Source: Cytobacillus eiseniae
Lineage (GTDB): Bacteria > Bacillota > Bacilli > Bacillales > Cytobacillaceae
Reading direction: 5' to 3'
Length of the DNA stretch: 64,000 bases
Assembly: GCF_017874625.1 (NCBI RefSeq)
Contig: NZ_JAGIKZ010000001.1
Location: 124,001 to 188,000, forward strand
The first letter of the stretch is position 1. Each line of letters begins with the position of its first letter. Below are positions 8,659 through 18,170 of this stretch, piece after piece. The notes beneath the pieces were generated by a model, which worked only from the letters and a program-made list of their open reading frames with translations, was not told where the DNA came from and did not search any database. The translations under genes were made by a program, and so were the position numbers.

Positions 8659-9543
8659 GTGATTCTTTCAGTAAATCAGGTTCGTAAATCATACGGAAAA
8701 ACAACGGTATTAAAAGATATTTCTTTTGAAATAGATAAACCGAAAATTGTCGCTTTGGTTGGTCCGAATGGCTCTGGTAAATCGACACTGCTGAGCATTA
8801 TTACAAATCTGCTTTCAGCTGAACATGGAGAAATTACCATACTAAATAAAAGTAGCAAAGACCCAACAATATTTAAAGAGATTGCTTTTATGCAAGATAA
8901 TTCGGTCCTATACGACTACTTAACAGGCTATGATCATCTGCAGTTCATTGCCGATGTGCAAAAAATCTCAAAACAACAGATCTATCATACAGCAGAGAGA
9001 ATTGGCATGACTGGATATTTACATAAAAAGGTTGGGAAATATTCCTTGGGAATGAAGCAGCATCTTTTACTGACCATGGCAATTTTAAATCAGCCTAAAT
9101 TATTGATTCTTGATGAGCCATTGAATGGTCTTGATCCGACAAGTGCAATTAAAGTTCGAAATCTTTTATTAGCTTTATTAAAGGAAGGTACAGCTATCCT
9201 ATTGTCCTCACATAATTTAGGTGAGATTGATCTCATTACCTCAAATATCCTCTTTTTAAAAGACGGGTCAATCATCCAAGAACATATTCCACAAATTGAA
9301 AGAACATATTACCAAATAATAGTAAATGATTCCCAAAAGGCGCAAACGGCATTGCAAGCAGAAAGTATACATGTAAAGCAAATAAATGAAAAGCTTATGC
9401 TGTATACGAATGGGGTGGCAATAAATAAAGTATTTCTAATTTTGCACGATCAAAATATTATGATTCTTGACATAGAGAAAAAAGTATTGGGGACTGAGGA
9501 TAGATATCAACAGGTATTTGGTGAGGAAGGAAAGGCTCTATGA
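8659..9543 (+). CDS. ABC transporter ATP-binding protein (ABC-2 type)
   Basis: ATPase of about 294 residues with Walker A GPNGSGKST, Q-loop with FMQDNSV, a signature of the form YSLGMKQHL in place of LSGGQ, Walker B LLILDEPLNGLD and switch His in LSSHNL. This degenerate signature is normal for the CcmA/NatA/BcrA group that drives ABC-2 exporters. The last 90 residues form an extra domain typical of drug and bacteriocin exporters. The GTG at 8659 has GGAGG ten bases upstream. An earlier in-frame GTG at 8626 would read through that ribosome site. Its stop overlaps the permease start (ATGA), so the two are translationally coupled. Confidence 0.9.
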   Translation: MILSVNQVRKSYGKTTVLKDISFEIDKPKIVALVGPNGSGKSTLLSIITNLLSAEHGEITILNKSSKDPTIFKEIAFMQDNSVLYDYLTGYDHLQFIADVQKISKQQIYHTAERIGMTGYLHKKVGKYSLGMKQHLLLTMAILNQPKLLILDEPLNGLDPTSAIKVRNLLLALLKEGTAILLSSHNLGEIDLITSNILFLKDGSIIQEHIPQIERTYYQIIVNDSQKAQTALQAESIHVKQINEKLMLYTNGVAINKVFLILHDQNIMILDIEKKVLGTEDRYQQVFGEEGKAL

Positions 9544-12089
9544 AGCTACTACTTTTTGAATGGAAAAAAATATGGAGGCAAAAAAAACTATTTTGGTTAT
9601 TCTGCATTATTTTTCTAAGTACGATTTGGATATATCAGCAAAATTTATCAGAACAGTCAATGCGGGGCGAACGCGCTGCTGAGAAAGTAAATTTATATAT
9701 TGAAGAGACAAGTAGAATAAGGGGCGAACTTGATCAGCTAAAAAGAGAAAATCAGCTTGCAGAAAATCAGGAAAAACAACTGAAAAGTGTATCCGATATG
9801 GGCAGTACACTAACCTTATGGAAGGTAGCAACGAATAATGAACAATGGGAACTGATTCCAACGTATGAACATTTATTTTGGACCCATGTAGCGGAATATG
9901 AGCAAAATGATGGTTACTTTACTGTGTTGCAAGGAGTAGAACGAGAGAAGGCCATTCAAAAAAATGAATGGATGGTAGCAAATGAACTATTTTATGATGA
10001 TGAGGCGTTTCCATTATCACCGGCACTCATTTTAAAACAAAGCACAGAATGGTTATGTGGTCTTTTAGGGATTTTTATCTTGTTGCTTTTTTTCGGTACA
10101 ACAGTAACGTCTGAGCGTGAACAAAATACATGGCTGACATTGAAAACGCAGCCCATACCAAAATGGAAAATATATGGTTCGAAATATATGATTTTACTAA
10201 GCATGCTAGCTATCTTTTTATTGCTTGTAGTTAGCGTTAGTTTGATTGTTCCTGTGATAATTGGAGATTACGGTCTAAATCTATCTTACCCGCAGATCAT
10301 AGAAATCGATGATCAATTTAAGATTATTTCAACATTTACATATTTGAAAATTAACTTAGTCTATTTTATCAGTGCCATATTTTTTACCTTTAGTATTATT
10401 TTATTATTTAGTGTGTGGATTAAAAATCCCTTTAATACTTTAACGCTTATTAGTACAATAATATTTTTTGGTTTTATTTTGACAGACGTAAATGCTTGGT
10501 TGCAAAATGCTTTTAATCCATTTCAATTTTACCGCCTACCAGAGTTATTCAGTAATAAAGCAGAAAGTAGTGAATATCTATATCTGCTCTCGAGTATTTT
10601 TTGGAGTAGTTTTCTTTTACTGCTTTCTGTATTTTTACCTGAGAAGGATATCAGTTTCTTTCAAGGAAGAGATATTGAAAAACCGTTTAAGCAGGTGAAT
10701 ACACAATCAACATTATGGAAAGTAGTCCAATTTGAATGGCGGAAGATTTGGAGAAAGGGATTAATGCGGCAAGGATATATTCTACTTCTATTAATTATAG
10801 TATTTGGATATTTTCTCATTTTTCAAGAAGCAAAGGAAAAAGAAGCAAATTATATGGGGAACTTAGAAAATATGGGTGAGAACCATCCAATATTACCTTA
10901 TTTAAGAGAAAATCTTGCTTCATATGAAAGAATGAAGGAGGGAAAAGAAGAAAAGCTACATCCAAATATGCCAATTGATTTGCATATCGAGGAAACGAAT
11001 AAAGCAATAAGTATATTTGAAGAACAGGTGGAAAAAGCAATGCTTGCCTTTTCAGCTTATCAAGAAAGCAATTGGATTCCATTTTATGAATATCAACTGT
11101 TCGAGAATCGATTTACTAATCAGGATTTTGAATCTGGATTGTTTATAAATAATAGAATCGAAAATATTGGGAAAATGGCAGTTGATGCTAGTTTACTAGA
11201 AAAAGAATGGTTGATGGAATATAATATTCAACCTGTATTTACAGGAGAGTTTGTGACAACGATATTCCACTATTGGGGAGAAGAGAACAAAAAATCCCAA
11301 GAAGACTGGGAGGAAGCGAATAAAAAGGTTGATAGTAGTGGACTGTTCACTCTCTATCTTTATTTTCAACAACATTTTTATTTGATCCCGATGATATTAT
11401 TCCTACTTCTATTTGGAGGAGGAATGGTAGTTGAAAAAGGGAAAAAATCATCAATTCGTATGTTGCTCACACAGCCTGTAACAATCAAGCAGTTTTTTTA
11501 TGGAAAATGGTTGACATCGATAATGATTATATGGATAAGTAGTTTAGCAATTATTGCGATAATCTTGTTAAAAGGAATGATTTTTGACCGATTTGGTGAT
11601 TGGAACTATCCAATTTTAGTCTACGACAGTGCAAGCTCAGCTTACTCACCTGATTATAGTGGATATTTGTCGCAAGGGATGGGTTTTCATTTTGTGTCTA
11701 TAGGAAGTTACTTAATGCAAAGTGTTAGTTTATTTCTATTAGTCGTACTATTTCTGATTACGCTTACACATTTTTGCGCGATCTTTATTCATCATCTCTT
11801 TAGTGCCTTTTCGTTCGTGACTTTACTGGTTATTGGAGGTTATGGACTAAGTACAACCCTATTTAGTGAGCAGGCCTATTTATTGCCATTTACTTATTTA
11901 AATGTTTCGAGAATAACAAATGGAGAAATAGCTGCAGTGATCAATCATTCAGAAGTAAATTATATAACTGGGTGTATTGTTCTTGTTATTTCATCAATTA
12001 TTATTATGGTGATTGGAAATGTTATTTTAACAAAAAAGAGGAGAAAGGTTTCCTTAAAACAATCTTTCACAAAAGAAGTCTCAAGTTAA
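9540..12089 (+). CDS. ABC-2 type permease, internally duplicated
   Basis: Integral membrane protein of 849 residues. It looks like two ABC-2 permeases joined end to end. Each half starts with a similar cytoplasmic stretch (LLFEWKKIWRQKK at residue 3 and VQFEWRKIWRKG near 400), then one helix, a large external loop and five or so further helices. Conserved TQPIPKWKIYGSKY and TQPVTIKQFFYGKW after the second helix of each half strengthen the duplication. It pairs with the preceding ATPase and would form a complete transmembrane channel from one chain. Export of, or protection against, the small secreted protein encoded upstream is inferred from gene order only. Confidence 0.85.
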   Translation: MKLLLFEWKKIWRQKKLFWLFCIIFLSTIWIYQQNLSEQSMRGERAAEKVNLYIEETSRIRGELDQLKRENQLAENQEKQLKSVSDMGSTLTLWKVATNNEQWELIPTYEHLFWTHVAEYEQNDGYFTVLQGVEREKAIQKNEWMVANELFYDDEAFPLSPALILKQSTEWLCGLLGIFILLLFFGTTVTSEREQNTWLTLKTQPIPKWKIYGSKYMILLSMLAIFLLLVVSVSLIVPVIIGDYGLNLSYPQIIEIDDQFKIISTFTYLKINLVYFISAIFFTFSIILLFSVWIKNPFNTLTLISTIIFFGFILTDVNAWLQNAFNPFQFYRLPELFSNKAESSEYLYLLSSIFWSSFLLLLSVFLPEKDISFFQGRDIEKPFKQVNTQSTLWKVVQFEWRKIWRKGLMRQGYILLLLIIVFGYFLIFQEAKEKEANYMGNLENMGENHPILPYLRENLASYERMKEGKEEKLHPNMPIDLHIEETNKAISIFEEQVEKAMLAFSAYQESNWIPFYEYQLFENRFTNQDFESGLFINNRIENIGKMAVDASLLEKEWLMEYNIQPVFTGEFVTTIFHYWGEENKKSQEDWEEANKKVDSSGLFTLYLYFQQHFYLIPMILFLLLFGGGMVVEKGKKSSIRMLLTQPVTIKQFFYGKWLTSIMIIWISSLAIIAIILLKGMIFDRFGDWNYPILVYDSASSAYSPDYSGYLSQGMGFHFVSIGSYLMQSVSLFLLVVLFLITLTHFCAIFIHHLFSAFSFVTLLVIGGYGLSTTLFSEQAYLLPFTYLNVSRITNGEIAAVINHSEVNYITGCIVLVISSIIIMVIGNVILTKKRRKVSLKQSFTKEVSS

Positions 12090-12126
12090 ATTTAAGATGG
12101 AAAGTATACGAGGGGAGGGTGTTAAA

Positions 12127-12696
12127 GTGACTAAAAATTATGAACCAAAGCATATTGCATTAGCAGTTGCTATTGTAATAGCTATTTTTTCATTGATTTT
12201 AATCGTATTTATTCCACAAACCGTTGCAGATATTGTTCATTATTCTACTGGTGTATGGCAAGTGTTCGTACCAAAGGAAAATTTAATCGTATATGGAATT
12301 GGATTTTTCCTTCTTTTTTTAGCTCCATTATTTTTGTTTTTTATGAACATGAATAAACGAGGAATTTATATTTGTATAGCAAGTATTTTATTAAGTTTTA
12401 TTCCATTTTATATGGCTTCGCAGTCGTATCTCATATTCTCGAATGACTCGATTACGCAATCGCCAATTTTATCAACGAAAGTATCGAATTATTCGTGGAA
12501 TGAAGTTCAGTCAGTTACTTTTTACGAAGCAGAGGAAGGAGAACGATCAAAATACGAATTTATTTTTCAAGACGGCCATTTGATAGCACTTGAAGATAAT
12601 GCTTACTTTCAATCGATCTTGAGTAAACTGGAAAATAAATTAACAGAGGTAAAATTAAGTATAGAAAGAGTGATGCTTGATCATCATCAAGAATAA
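12127..12696 (+). CDS. Membrane protein of ABC operon, unknown function
   Basis: About 189 residues: three or four membrane helices in the first 110 residues (starting around HIALAVAIVIAIFSLILI), then a soluble tail of about 80 residues with WNEVQSVTFYEAEEGE, resembling the PH-like tails of small Bacillus membrane proteins. No family is recognised with certainty. The GTG at 12127 has AGGGGAGG eight bases upstream, so it is preferred to the ATG at 12097. It lies 37 bp after the permease, is followed by a terminator, and is the last gene of the secreted-peptide/ABC operon. An accessory or immunity role is possible. Confidence 0.7.
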   Translation: MTKNYEPKHIALAVAIVIAIFSLILIVFIPQTVADIVHYSTGVWQVFVPKENLIVYGIGFFLLFLAPLFLFFMNMNKRGIYICIASILLSFIPFYMASQSYLIFSNDSITQSPILSTKVSNYSWNEVQSVTFYEAEEGERSKYEFIFQDGHLIALEDNAYFQSILSKLENKLTEVKLSIERVMLDHHQE

Positions 12697-12702
12697 ATTA
12701 TG

Positions 12703-12736
12703 TAAGCGTTACTGGAAATTGCAGTAACGTTTTTTT
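12703..12736 (+). terminator. Terminator after peptide/ABC operon
   Basis: GCGTTACTG pairs with CAGTAACG and is followed by eight T. Confidence 0.9.
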
Positions 12737-12883
12737 TATGATTTTCCTTATTTCTCATAAAATTATGATAAAATTTTATTTGAAGAGAAAAGTATTGAAA
12801 GTCAAATGAAAACAATGATTATAGAGTGCTTCTTATTAATCTACTATTATAATTACTAATTCATAATGGGGGATGTGAAATCA

Positions 12884-13603
12884 ATGGAACAACAGCCATA
12901 TTTGGAAAAGATATTTATTGGTAAGGTAAAAACGATTGGGAATGCAAATGCGACCACAACAATGGAGAAAGTGTGGAAAAGTGGAATGTTTAAAGAGCCT
13001 GTTAGAGACTCAACTTGGTTAGGGAAAGTGAATCTGGATGGGGATGAACAGGCAGATTTAAAACATCATGGGGGACCTGAAAAAGCTGTAATGGCTTATG
13101 CACAAAAGCATTATATCGATTGGGGCAGAGAACTAAATAATAGTCAGATACAAGCAGGGGCAATGGGAGAAAACTTCTCAGTCATCAATATGGATGAAGA
13201 GACGGTTTGTATTGGTGACATATATGAGATTGGGGAGGCAGTCATTCAAGTTTCTCAGCCTCGGCAGCCTTGCTGGAAGCCTGCACGCCGTTTTAAAACG
13301 ATTGACTTTGCATTACGGATACAAAAGAGTGGAAGAACAGGATGGTATTTTCGCGTATTGAAGGAAGGATTTGTGAAGGAACAAACAGCAATCAAATTAA
13401 TTGATCGGCCATATCCAGAATGGACAATTGCTAAATGCAATGAAGTCATGCATGAACATAAAACAGATTTGGATCGTTCCGCACAATTAGCTGCTTGTCG
13501 TTACTTAGCAATCAACTGGAGAGAAACGTTAACAAAACGAGTCCAAGGACAAGAGGCTCCAAGTATTGCAGAAAGAGTGTATGGGCCGAATGTAGAAAAA
13601 TGA
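12884..13603 (+). CDS. MOSC domain protein (YiiM-like)
   Basis: About 239 residues. The MOSC (molybdenum cofactor sulfurase C-terminal) domain covers about 30-165, with GDEQADLKHHGGPEKAVMAY, MGENFSV, GDIYEIGEAVIQVSQPRQPC and a conserved Cys in QPRQPCWK. E. coli YiiM of this family uses molybdenum cofactor to reduce N-hydroxylated compounds; the same chemistry is likely here but not proven. A C-terminal extension of about 50 residues follows. The ATG at 12884 is chosen because GGGGGATG lies nine bases before it. A MOSC protein fits with the molybdopterin enzyme at 36.6-38.6 kb in needing the same cofactor. Confidence 0.88.
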   Translation: MEQQPYLEKIFIGKVKTIGNANATTTMEKVWKSGMFKEPVRDSTWLGKVNLDGDEQADLKHHGGPEKAVMAYAQKHYIDWGRELNNSQIQAGAMGENFSVINMDEETVCIGDIYEIGEAVIQVSQPRQPCWKPARRFKTIDFALRIQKSGRTGWYFRVLKEGFVKEQTAIKLIDRPYPEWTIAKCNEVMHEHKTDLDRSAQLAACRYLAINWRETLTKRVQGQEAPSIAERVYGPNVEK

Positions 13604-13647
13604 TTGGTGATTAGTACCTACTATATATAAGAAGGATGTGTGAATAG

Positions 13648-13827
13648 ATGATCGAACTCCTTTTACTCGTTGTCCCTTTATTAGGAGTATTATGGTTCAT
13701 AAATCTTACTACTTTTTTAAAAAAGTTAAAGGATGGCAAAGATACACATAATCAAAATGTATTAGGAGCTGTTTATACCTTTTTTCTTCTCCTTGCTCTT
13801 ATGCTTTTTTTTCCTGGTTTCCAATAA
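13648..13827 (+). CDS. Small two-helix membrane protein
   Basis: A 59-residue reading frame, ATG to TAA, preceded by a weak GAAGGATG site. It encodes two hydrophobic segments (about 3-20 and 41-56) separated by a charged loop, KKLKDGKDTHNQN. The clean helix-loop-helix pattern supports a real protein, but I recognise no family. It lies 44 bp after the MOSC gene. Confidence 0.55.
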   Translation: MIELLLLVVPLLGVLWFINLTTFLKKLKDGKDTHNQNVLGAVYTFFLLLALMLFFPGFQ

Positions 13828-14064
13828 TATAAGGATGACTGCAATCATGTAATACGATAAATTATAGTATAATACTTGGGAGAATTAATTAGGTTATAAG
13901 TCCATTCATTATTGATGATGGATTACTAGTTTATTCGTGTTGTATTTTATTATTACAACCGTACTATAGCAAGCCTTTGAAAAAAATCTAATGTGACTTC
14001 GTATAGCAAGTCATTATTAGCTGATTTTAGATACTGAATAATATAAAGGATGGGAGGTGCTTCC

Positions 14065-14745
14065 ATGTGCGGTAGATTCACACTAACTGCCACATTTTCA
14101 GAAATCATTGATCGCTTTAACATTCAAGCTGCCATTGAAGAGCAATTATATGAGCCAAGTTACAATGTTGCACCTTCTCAATCTGTGTTAGCTGTTATTA
14201 ATGATGGGAAGAAAAATCGTTTAGGCTATTTGCGTTGGGGGCTTATTCCTCCATGGGCAAAGGATACGAAAATGGGCCATAAAATGATTAATGCAAGAGC
14301 AGAGACCATTTTTGAAAAACCAAGTTTTCGTCAAGCTTTCCAAAAGAAGCGCTGCATAATTATTGCTGATTCTTTTTATGAGTGGAAAAGACACGGTGAC
14401 CAAACGAAAACTCCGATGAGAATTAAGCTTGCGAATAATCGTTTATTTGCAATGGCAGGATTGTGGGAAACATGGAAATCGAAAGACGGGCAGCCAATTC
14501 ATACCTGTACTGTCATCACAACAAATCCAAATGATCTTGTGAAAAATATTCATGACCGTATGCCAGTTATTCTAAATCCAGAAGATGAGAAAATATGGCT
14601 GAATCCAATGATAAATGATACGGAAACTTTATTAAATTTACTGAAGCCATTTCCGGAAGATTTAATGGCCTCACATGAAGTTTCATCACTTGTTAACTCA
14701 CCGAAAAATAACTCCATTGAGCTTATACGTGATATTTGTTCGTAA
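14065..14745 (+). CDS. SRAP abasic-site processing protein (YedK/HMCES)
   Basis: About 226 residues beginning MCGRF. After removal of Met1 the N-terminal Cys forms a thiazolidine crosslink with abasic sites in single-stranded DNA and shields them; this is established for E. coli YedK and human HMCES. Other active-site residues are present: Asn in MINARAE, Glu in FYEWKR and His in IHDRMPVIL. The ATG at 14065 is certain because Cys must be residue 2; GGGAGGTG lies just upstream. An earlier in-frame ATG at 14050 would bury the Cys. A catalase gene follows after a terminator. Confidence 0.95.
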   Translation: MCGRFTLTATFSEIIDRFNIQAAIEEQLYEPSYNVAPSQSVLAVINDGKKNRLGYLRWGLIPPWAKDTKMGHKMINARAETIFEKPSFRQAFQKKRCIIIADSFYEWKRHGDQTKTPMRIKLANNRLFAMAGLWETWKSKDGQPIHTCTVITTNPNDLVKNIHDRMPVILNPEDEKIWLNPMINDTETLLNLLKPFPEDLMASHEVSSLVNSPKNNSIELIRDICS

Positions 14746-14835
14746 TAATTCTTTCTATCTACTAATTTAAGTAAGTAGGAATAGGTAAGATCGTATGCTC
14801 TTTCCTTTTCACCTCAAAATATGCATGAATTAATT

Positions 14836-14862
14836 AAGAACTGTTAAAGCAGTTCTTTTTTC
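14836..14862 (+). terminator. Terminator after SRAP gene
   Basis: AAGAACTG and CAGTTCTT flank a six-base loop and are followed by a T-run. Confidence 0.85.
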
Positions 14863-14965
14863 ATCCCTTTTTAAGATGAAAGTAATGGAATATTTTTGTT
14901 AATAAAATGCAACGATAATATAAGGCAATAATTTAAAAAATGTTTGGGAAAGTAGGAGTATACAA

Positions 14966-16588
14966 ATGGAAAAGGATCCATCTGACAAAGGGACAAATCA
15001 AACAAATTTTGAGAATGATGATACGCTTACGAATCGTCAAGGTCATCCTGTTACAAACAACCAAAATATTCGAACGGTTGGCAATCGCGGACCAGCCACA
15101 CTAGAAAATTATGATTTCATTGAAAAAATCAGTCATTTTGATCGAGAAAAAGTTCCTGAACGGATTGTTCATGCAAGAGGTGCTGGGGCTCACGGCTATT
15201 TTGAAGCATATGGCACTGCTGGGGACGAACCTATTTCAAAATATACAAGGGCAAAGCTTTTTCAAGAAAAGGGAAAACAAACACCAGTATTTGTTCGTTT
15301 TTCAACAGTTGTGAATGGCTTGCATTCACCAGAAACTGTCCGAGATCCACGTGGATTTGCCGTGAAATTTTATACAGAGGATGGAAACTGGGATTTAGTC
15401 GGAAATAATTTAAAAATATTCTTTATCCGTGATGCGATGAAATTTCCAGATATGATTCATGCATTCAGACCTGATCCAGTTACGAATATACAAGACCCAA
15501 GAAGATTTTTCGACTTTTGTGCGAATTCCCCAGAATCCTTTCACATGGTGACATTAATCTATTCTCCATGGGGAATTCCAGCGAACTACCGAATGATGCA
15601 AGGCTCTGGTGTGAACACGTATAAATGGGTGAATAATGACGGAAAAGCAGTCCTTGTGAAATATCATTGGGAGCCAAAGCAAGGAATAAAAAATTTAACT
15701 GTAAAAGAAGCAGCAGAAATTCAAGGCAAAAACTTTAGTCATGCGACCCAAGATTTATATGAGTCAATCGAAAAAGGAGATTATCCTGAGTGGGAATTGC
15801 TCGTGCAAATCATGGAGGATGGGCCACATCCTGAGCTGGATTTTGATCCGTTAGATGATACGAAGCTATGGCCAAATGATCAATTTCCATGGATTCCTGT
15901 TGGCCGGTTAGTCCTAAATAAAAATCCTGAGAATTTCTTTAATGAAGTGGAGCAAGTGGCGTTTGGAACAGGGGTCCTTGTCGATGGTCTTGATTTCTCA
16001 GATGATAAGATGCTGCAAGGAAGAACATTCTCATACTCTGATACACAACGATATCGAATTGGTGCGAATTATTTACAGCTACCAATTAATGCTGCTAAAA
16101 AGCGAGTGGCGACAAATCAAGAAGGCGGGAACTTACGTTATTATAATGACAAAGCTCCTGGCCAAAATCCTCATGTGAATTATGAACCATCAAGTATGGG
16201 CGGGTTAAAGGAGGCTGTGCAGGCTGGGAAAGAATATACCCCTCATTTTGAAGGGAATTTAGTTCGTGAATCCATTGATAGAAATGACAATACAAAGCAG
16301 GCTGGTGAAACATATCGTGGATTTGATCAGTGGGAAAAGGATGAATTGATAAATAACTTAGTCAATGATCTGACCATATGTCCAAGTGATATTCGCGAGA
16401 AAATGATTGCACTTGCTGAGCAAGCGGATGATGAATATGGCCGCCGTCTAAAAGAAGGATTAGCTGAAAAAAGTAAAAATGATATGAATATGGAAATTGG
16501 TGAAGAAATGCGCCCTCTTAGCTTTGAGCATGCTCACGATGCAGTAAAAGAGGCTGTAGAAAAGGGCAGAGAAACTGATTCGTATTAA
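14966..16588 (+). CDS. Haem catalase
   Basis: Monofunctional catalase of 540 residues that breaks down hydrogen peroxide. Active-site His76 lies in [10 protein letters not shown], the distal Asn (147/148) in VGNN, and the proximal haem-ligand Tyr is in [29 protein letters not shown] and [11 protein letters not shown] are family signatures. It is longer than the vegetative KatA of B. subtilis (about 480) and close in length to the spore catalase KatX (about 547), so a KatX-type role is possible. N- and C-terminal extensions are hydrophilic and there is no signal peptide. I see no convincing PerR or sporulation-sigma site upstream. Confidence 0.95.
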   Translation: MEKDPSDKGTNQTNFENDDTLTNRQGHPVTNNQNIRTVGNRGPATLENYDFIEKISHFDREKVPERIVHARGAGAHGYFEAYGTAGDEPISKYTRAKLFQEKGKQTPVFVRFSTVVNGLHSPETVRDPRGFAVKFYTEDGNWDLVGNNLKIFFIRDAMKFPDMIHAFRPDPVTNIQDPRRFFDFCANSPESFHMVTLIYSPWGIPANYRMMQGSGVNTYKWVNNDGKAVLVKYHWEPKQGIKNLTVKEAAEIQGKNFSHATQDLYESIEKGDYPEWELLVQIMEDGPHPELDFDPLDDTKLWPNDQFPWIPVGRLVLNKNPENFFNEVEQVAFGTGVLVDGLDFSDDKMLQGRTFSYSDTQRYRIGANYLQLPINAAKKRVATNQEGGNLRYYNDKAPGQNPHVNYEPSSMGGLKEAVQAGKEYTPHFEGNLVRESIDRNDNTKQAGETYRGFDQWEKDELINNLVNDLTICPSDIREKMIALAEQADDEYGRRLKEGLAEKSKNDMNMEIGEEMRPLSFEHAHDAVKEAVEKGRETDSY

Positions 16589-16597
16589 ATAAGTTAA

Positions 16598-16628
16598 AAA
16601 CTCGGCATTTTTTGATGGCGAGTTTTTT
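16598..16628 (+). terminator. Terminator after catalase
   Basis: AACTCG pairs with CGAGTT around a GGC-containing loop and is followed by six T. Confidence 0.8.
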
Positions 16629-16783
16629 GTTTCCTTTTGAAAAATAAACGATTTGGAATTGTGGTAAAATTAAGACATATATAATGAAATGTATTTTATA
16701 ATAGTTAAGAATAGGAGAATTTAAAGACATATGATAAAAGAACAAATGAAATGTGATGATTCATTACATATAAGGAGGACGTC

Positions 16784-17122
16784 ATGGAAAGAGAATATAA
16801 TGATCTAATCGGCGATATAATGAAACAGGCTGGTGAAAAAGATAATTTACAATTAAAAGGGATGGGAAAGCCTTTATCAAAAGATTATTTACAAATGGAT
16901 ACATTCCAACACTTTCAAAAAATTGCTAAGGATGCTGGTTATTTGCCAGAATGGATAAAACTACAAAAGGAAATCTCTCAATTAGTCCATTCCTGTAGCT
17001 CGGAAAAAGACGTGGAAGTAATAAATAAAAGAATAAAAAAATATAACAAAATTTGTCCCCATCAATTACAGAAGGCTCCGATCAGTTTAGAACATCTGAA
17101 TAAATATAAGAAGGTTTGGTGA
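16784..17122 (+). CDS. DUF1992-like small protein
   Basis: 112 residues, soluble and mostly helical. LIGDIMKQAGEKDNLQLKGMGKPL matches the pattern of DUF1992 proteins (also found in DNAJC28), where a short helix precedes a conserved G.GKPL. The remainder (LPEWIKLQKEISQLV) fits the same family. Function is unknown. A strong AAGGAGG ribosome site precedes the ATG. It is the first of three closely spaced genes; the next two encode membrane proteins. Confidence 0.75.
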   Translation: MEREYNDLIGDIMKQAGEKDNLQLKGMGKPLSKDYLQMDTFQHFQKIAKDAGYLPEWIKLQKEISQLVHSCSSEKDVEVINKRIKKYNKICPHQLQKAPISLEHLNKYKKVW

Positions 17123-17156
17123 AATTTTGGGTTTATCTAGTAAAGGAGGGGAATGG

Positions 17157-17633
17157 GTGATAAAGATCTTTTTTATGTGGATGATAAGTTTTATCCTTTC
17201 ATTACTAGGGTTTTACCTCATTGAATCTAAATTCACGATTCATCCAGCAGTCATTTCAGGTAATGGAAATCTTGCCATTATTATTATTCTATTATTTTCT
17301 CCTGTTTTTATAGCAAGCTACTTTTACACATTTAAATTAGTAAGAATGCATTTGAAAAATAGTAGAAGCATCATTTTCCCTGTCATTCTATTATTTTTAT
17401 CTATTATTAGTTGTATATACTTAATTGGTTTAATTGCCGATTATGCAAACGAGTTAATTATAGATTTAGGAGGAACACCATCGAATCCTCAATCAAGAAT
17501 TTATCGATTTGGCTGGTTTAATCAATATACAAATAGCCTATTTTTTAATAATTATAGTTTTATACTCACACAACTATTGGCTGTAATTGTCGGGGTACTA
17601 ACTATCATATTTAAGCCATTTCTAAATAAATGA
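17157..17633 (+). CDS. Hypothetical membrane protein, four helices
   Basis: About 158 residues with four predicted transmembrane segments (about 4-24, 35-57, 72-95 and 132-153). A hydrophilic external loop near 105-130 contains GGTPSNPQSRIYRFGWF. No family recognised. The GTG at 17157 has AAAGGAGGGG about six bases upstream, so it is preferred to the TTG at 17127. Lies 34 bp after the DUF1992-like gene and 68 bp before another small membrane protein; likely one operon. Confidence 0.65.
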   Translation: MIKIFFMWMISFILSLLGFYLIESKFTIHPAVISGNGNLAIIIILLFSPVFIASYFYTFKLVRMHLKNSRSIIFPVILLFLSIISCIYLIGLIADYANELIIDLGGTPSNPQSRIYRFGWFNQYTNSLFFNNYSFILTQLLAVIVGVLTIIFKPFLNK

Positions 17634-17701
17634 CATAAAATTGGTTATGGTTGAATAAAGTAGAGTTTGAATCACAATTTCCTATAAAAGGGGGACGCCA
17701 T

Positions 17702-18142
17702 TTGAAATTAAATGTTAGAAGCAGTTTATGGTACCTCGCTTTTACTGTCGGCTTCATTATTTTGTTGCTTCTGATTAGCAGATGGACTTTTTATTTTGAA
17801 ACGATGTTCCGAAATACATTTCAAATGTATCCATGGATTATCTATATCATCCTATTGAATATCCCCATTGGTATATACCTTGGTATTCCATCCTTTTTTA
17901 ATGAATTAAAGAAACAAGGAAGATGGCGTGTAAATATTGGCAAGCTTCTTTTTATCGGATTGCCAATGGCTCTTCTTGCATTTTTTATGTACTTCCCCAT
18001 GTTCAACCAATTACCAGAGTTTCTAGTGAAATTAGTGGCTAATCCTAATACAATGATCTATTTTAGATTAGGTACGATTGTAACAGGCTATATCCTCATT
18101 ACTAGTTTAATAAAGGAAGAAAAAAGTGCACTCACTGTATGA
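17702..18142 (+). CDS. Hypothetical membrane protein, four helices
   Basis: About 146 residues with four hydrophobic segments (about 10-32, 43-62, 78-98 and 118-138). No family recognised. A TTG at 17702 with AAAGGGGG about eight bases before it is the best start; a TTG at 17651 would add 17 residues without a good ribosome site. Its stop codon falls in the loop of the following terminator. It converges with the efflux-pump gene on the other strand. Confidence 0.65.
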   Translation: MKLNVRSSLWYLAFTVGFIILLLLISRWTFYFETMFRNTFQMYPWIIYIILLNIPIGIYLGIPSFFNELKKQGRWRVNIGKLLFIGLPMALLAFFMYFPMFNQLPEFLVKLVANPNTMIYFRLGTIVTGYILITSLIKEEKSALTV

Positions 18143-18156
18143 ATGCACTTTTTTTA
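18121..18156. terminator. Bidirectional terminator
   Basis: AAAAAGTGCA and TGCACTTTTTTT form a stem with T-runs on both strands. It serves the small-membrane-protein operon and the convergent MFS gene. Confidence 0.9.
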
Positions 18157-18170
18157 CTATTTATGCGTTT

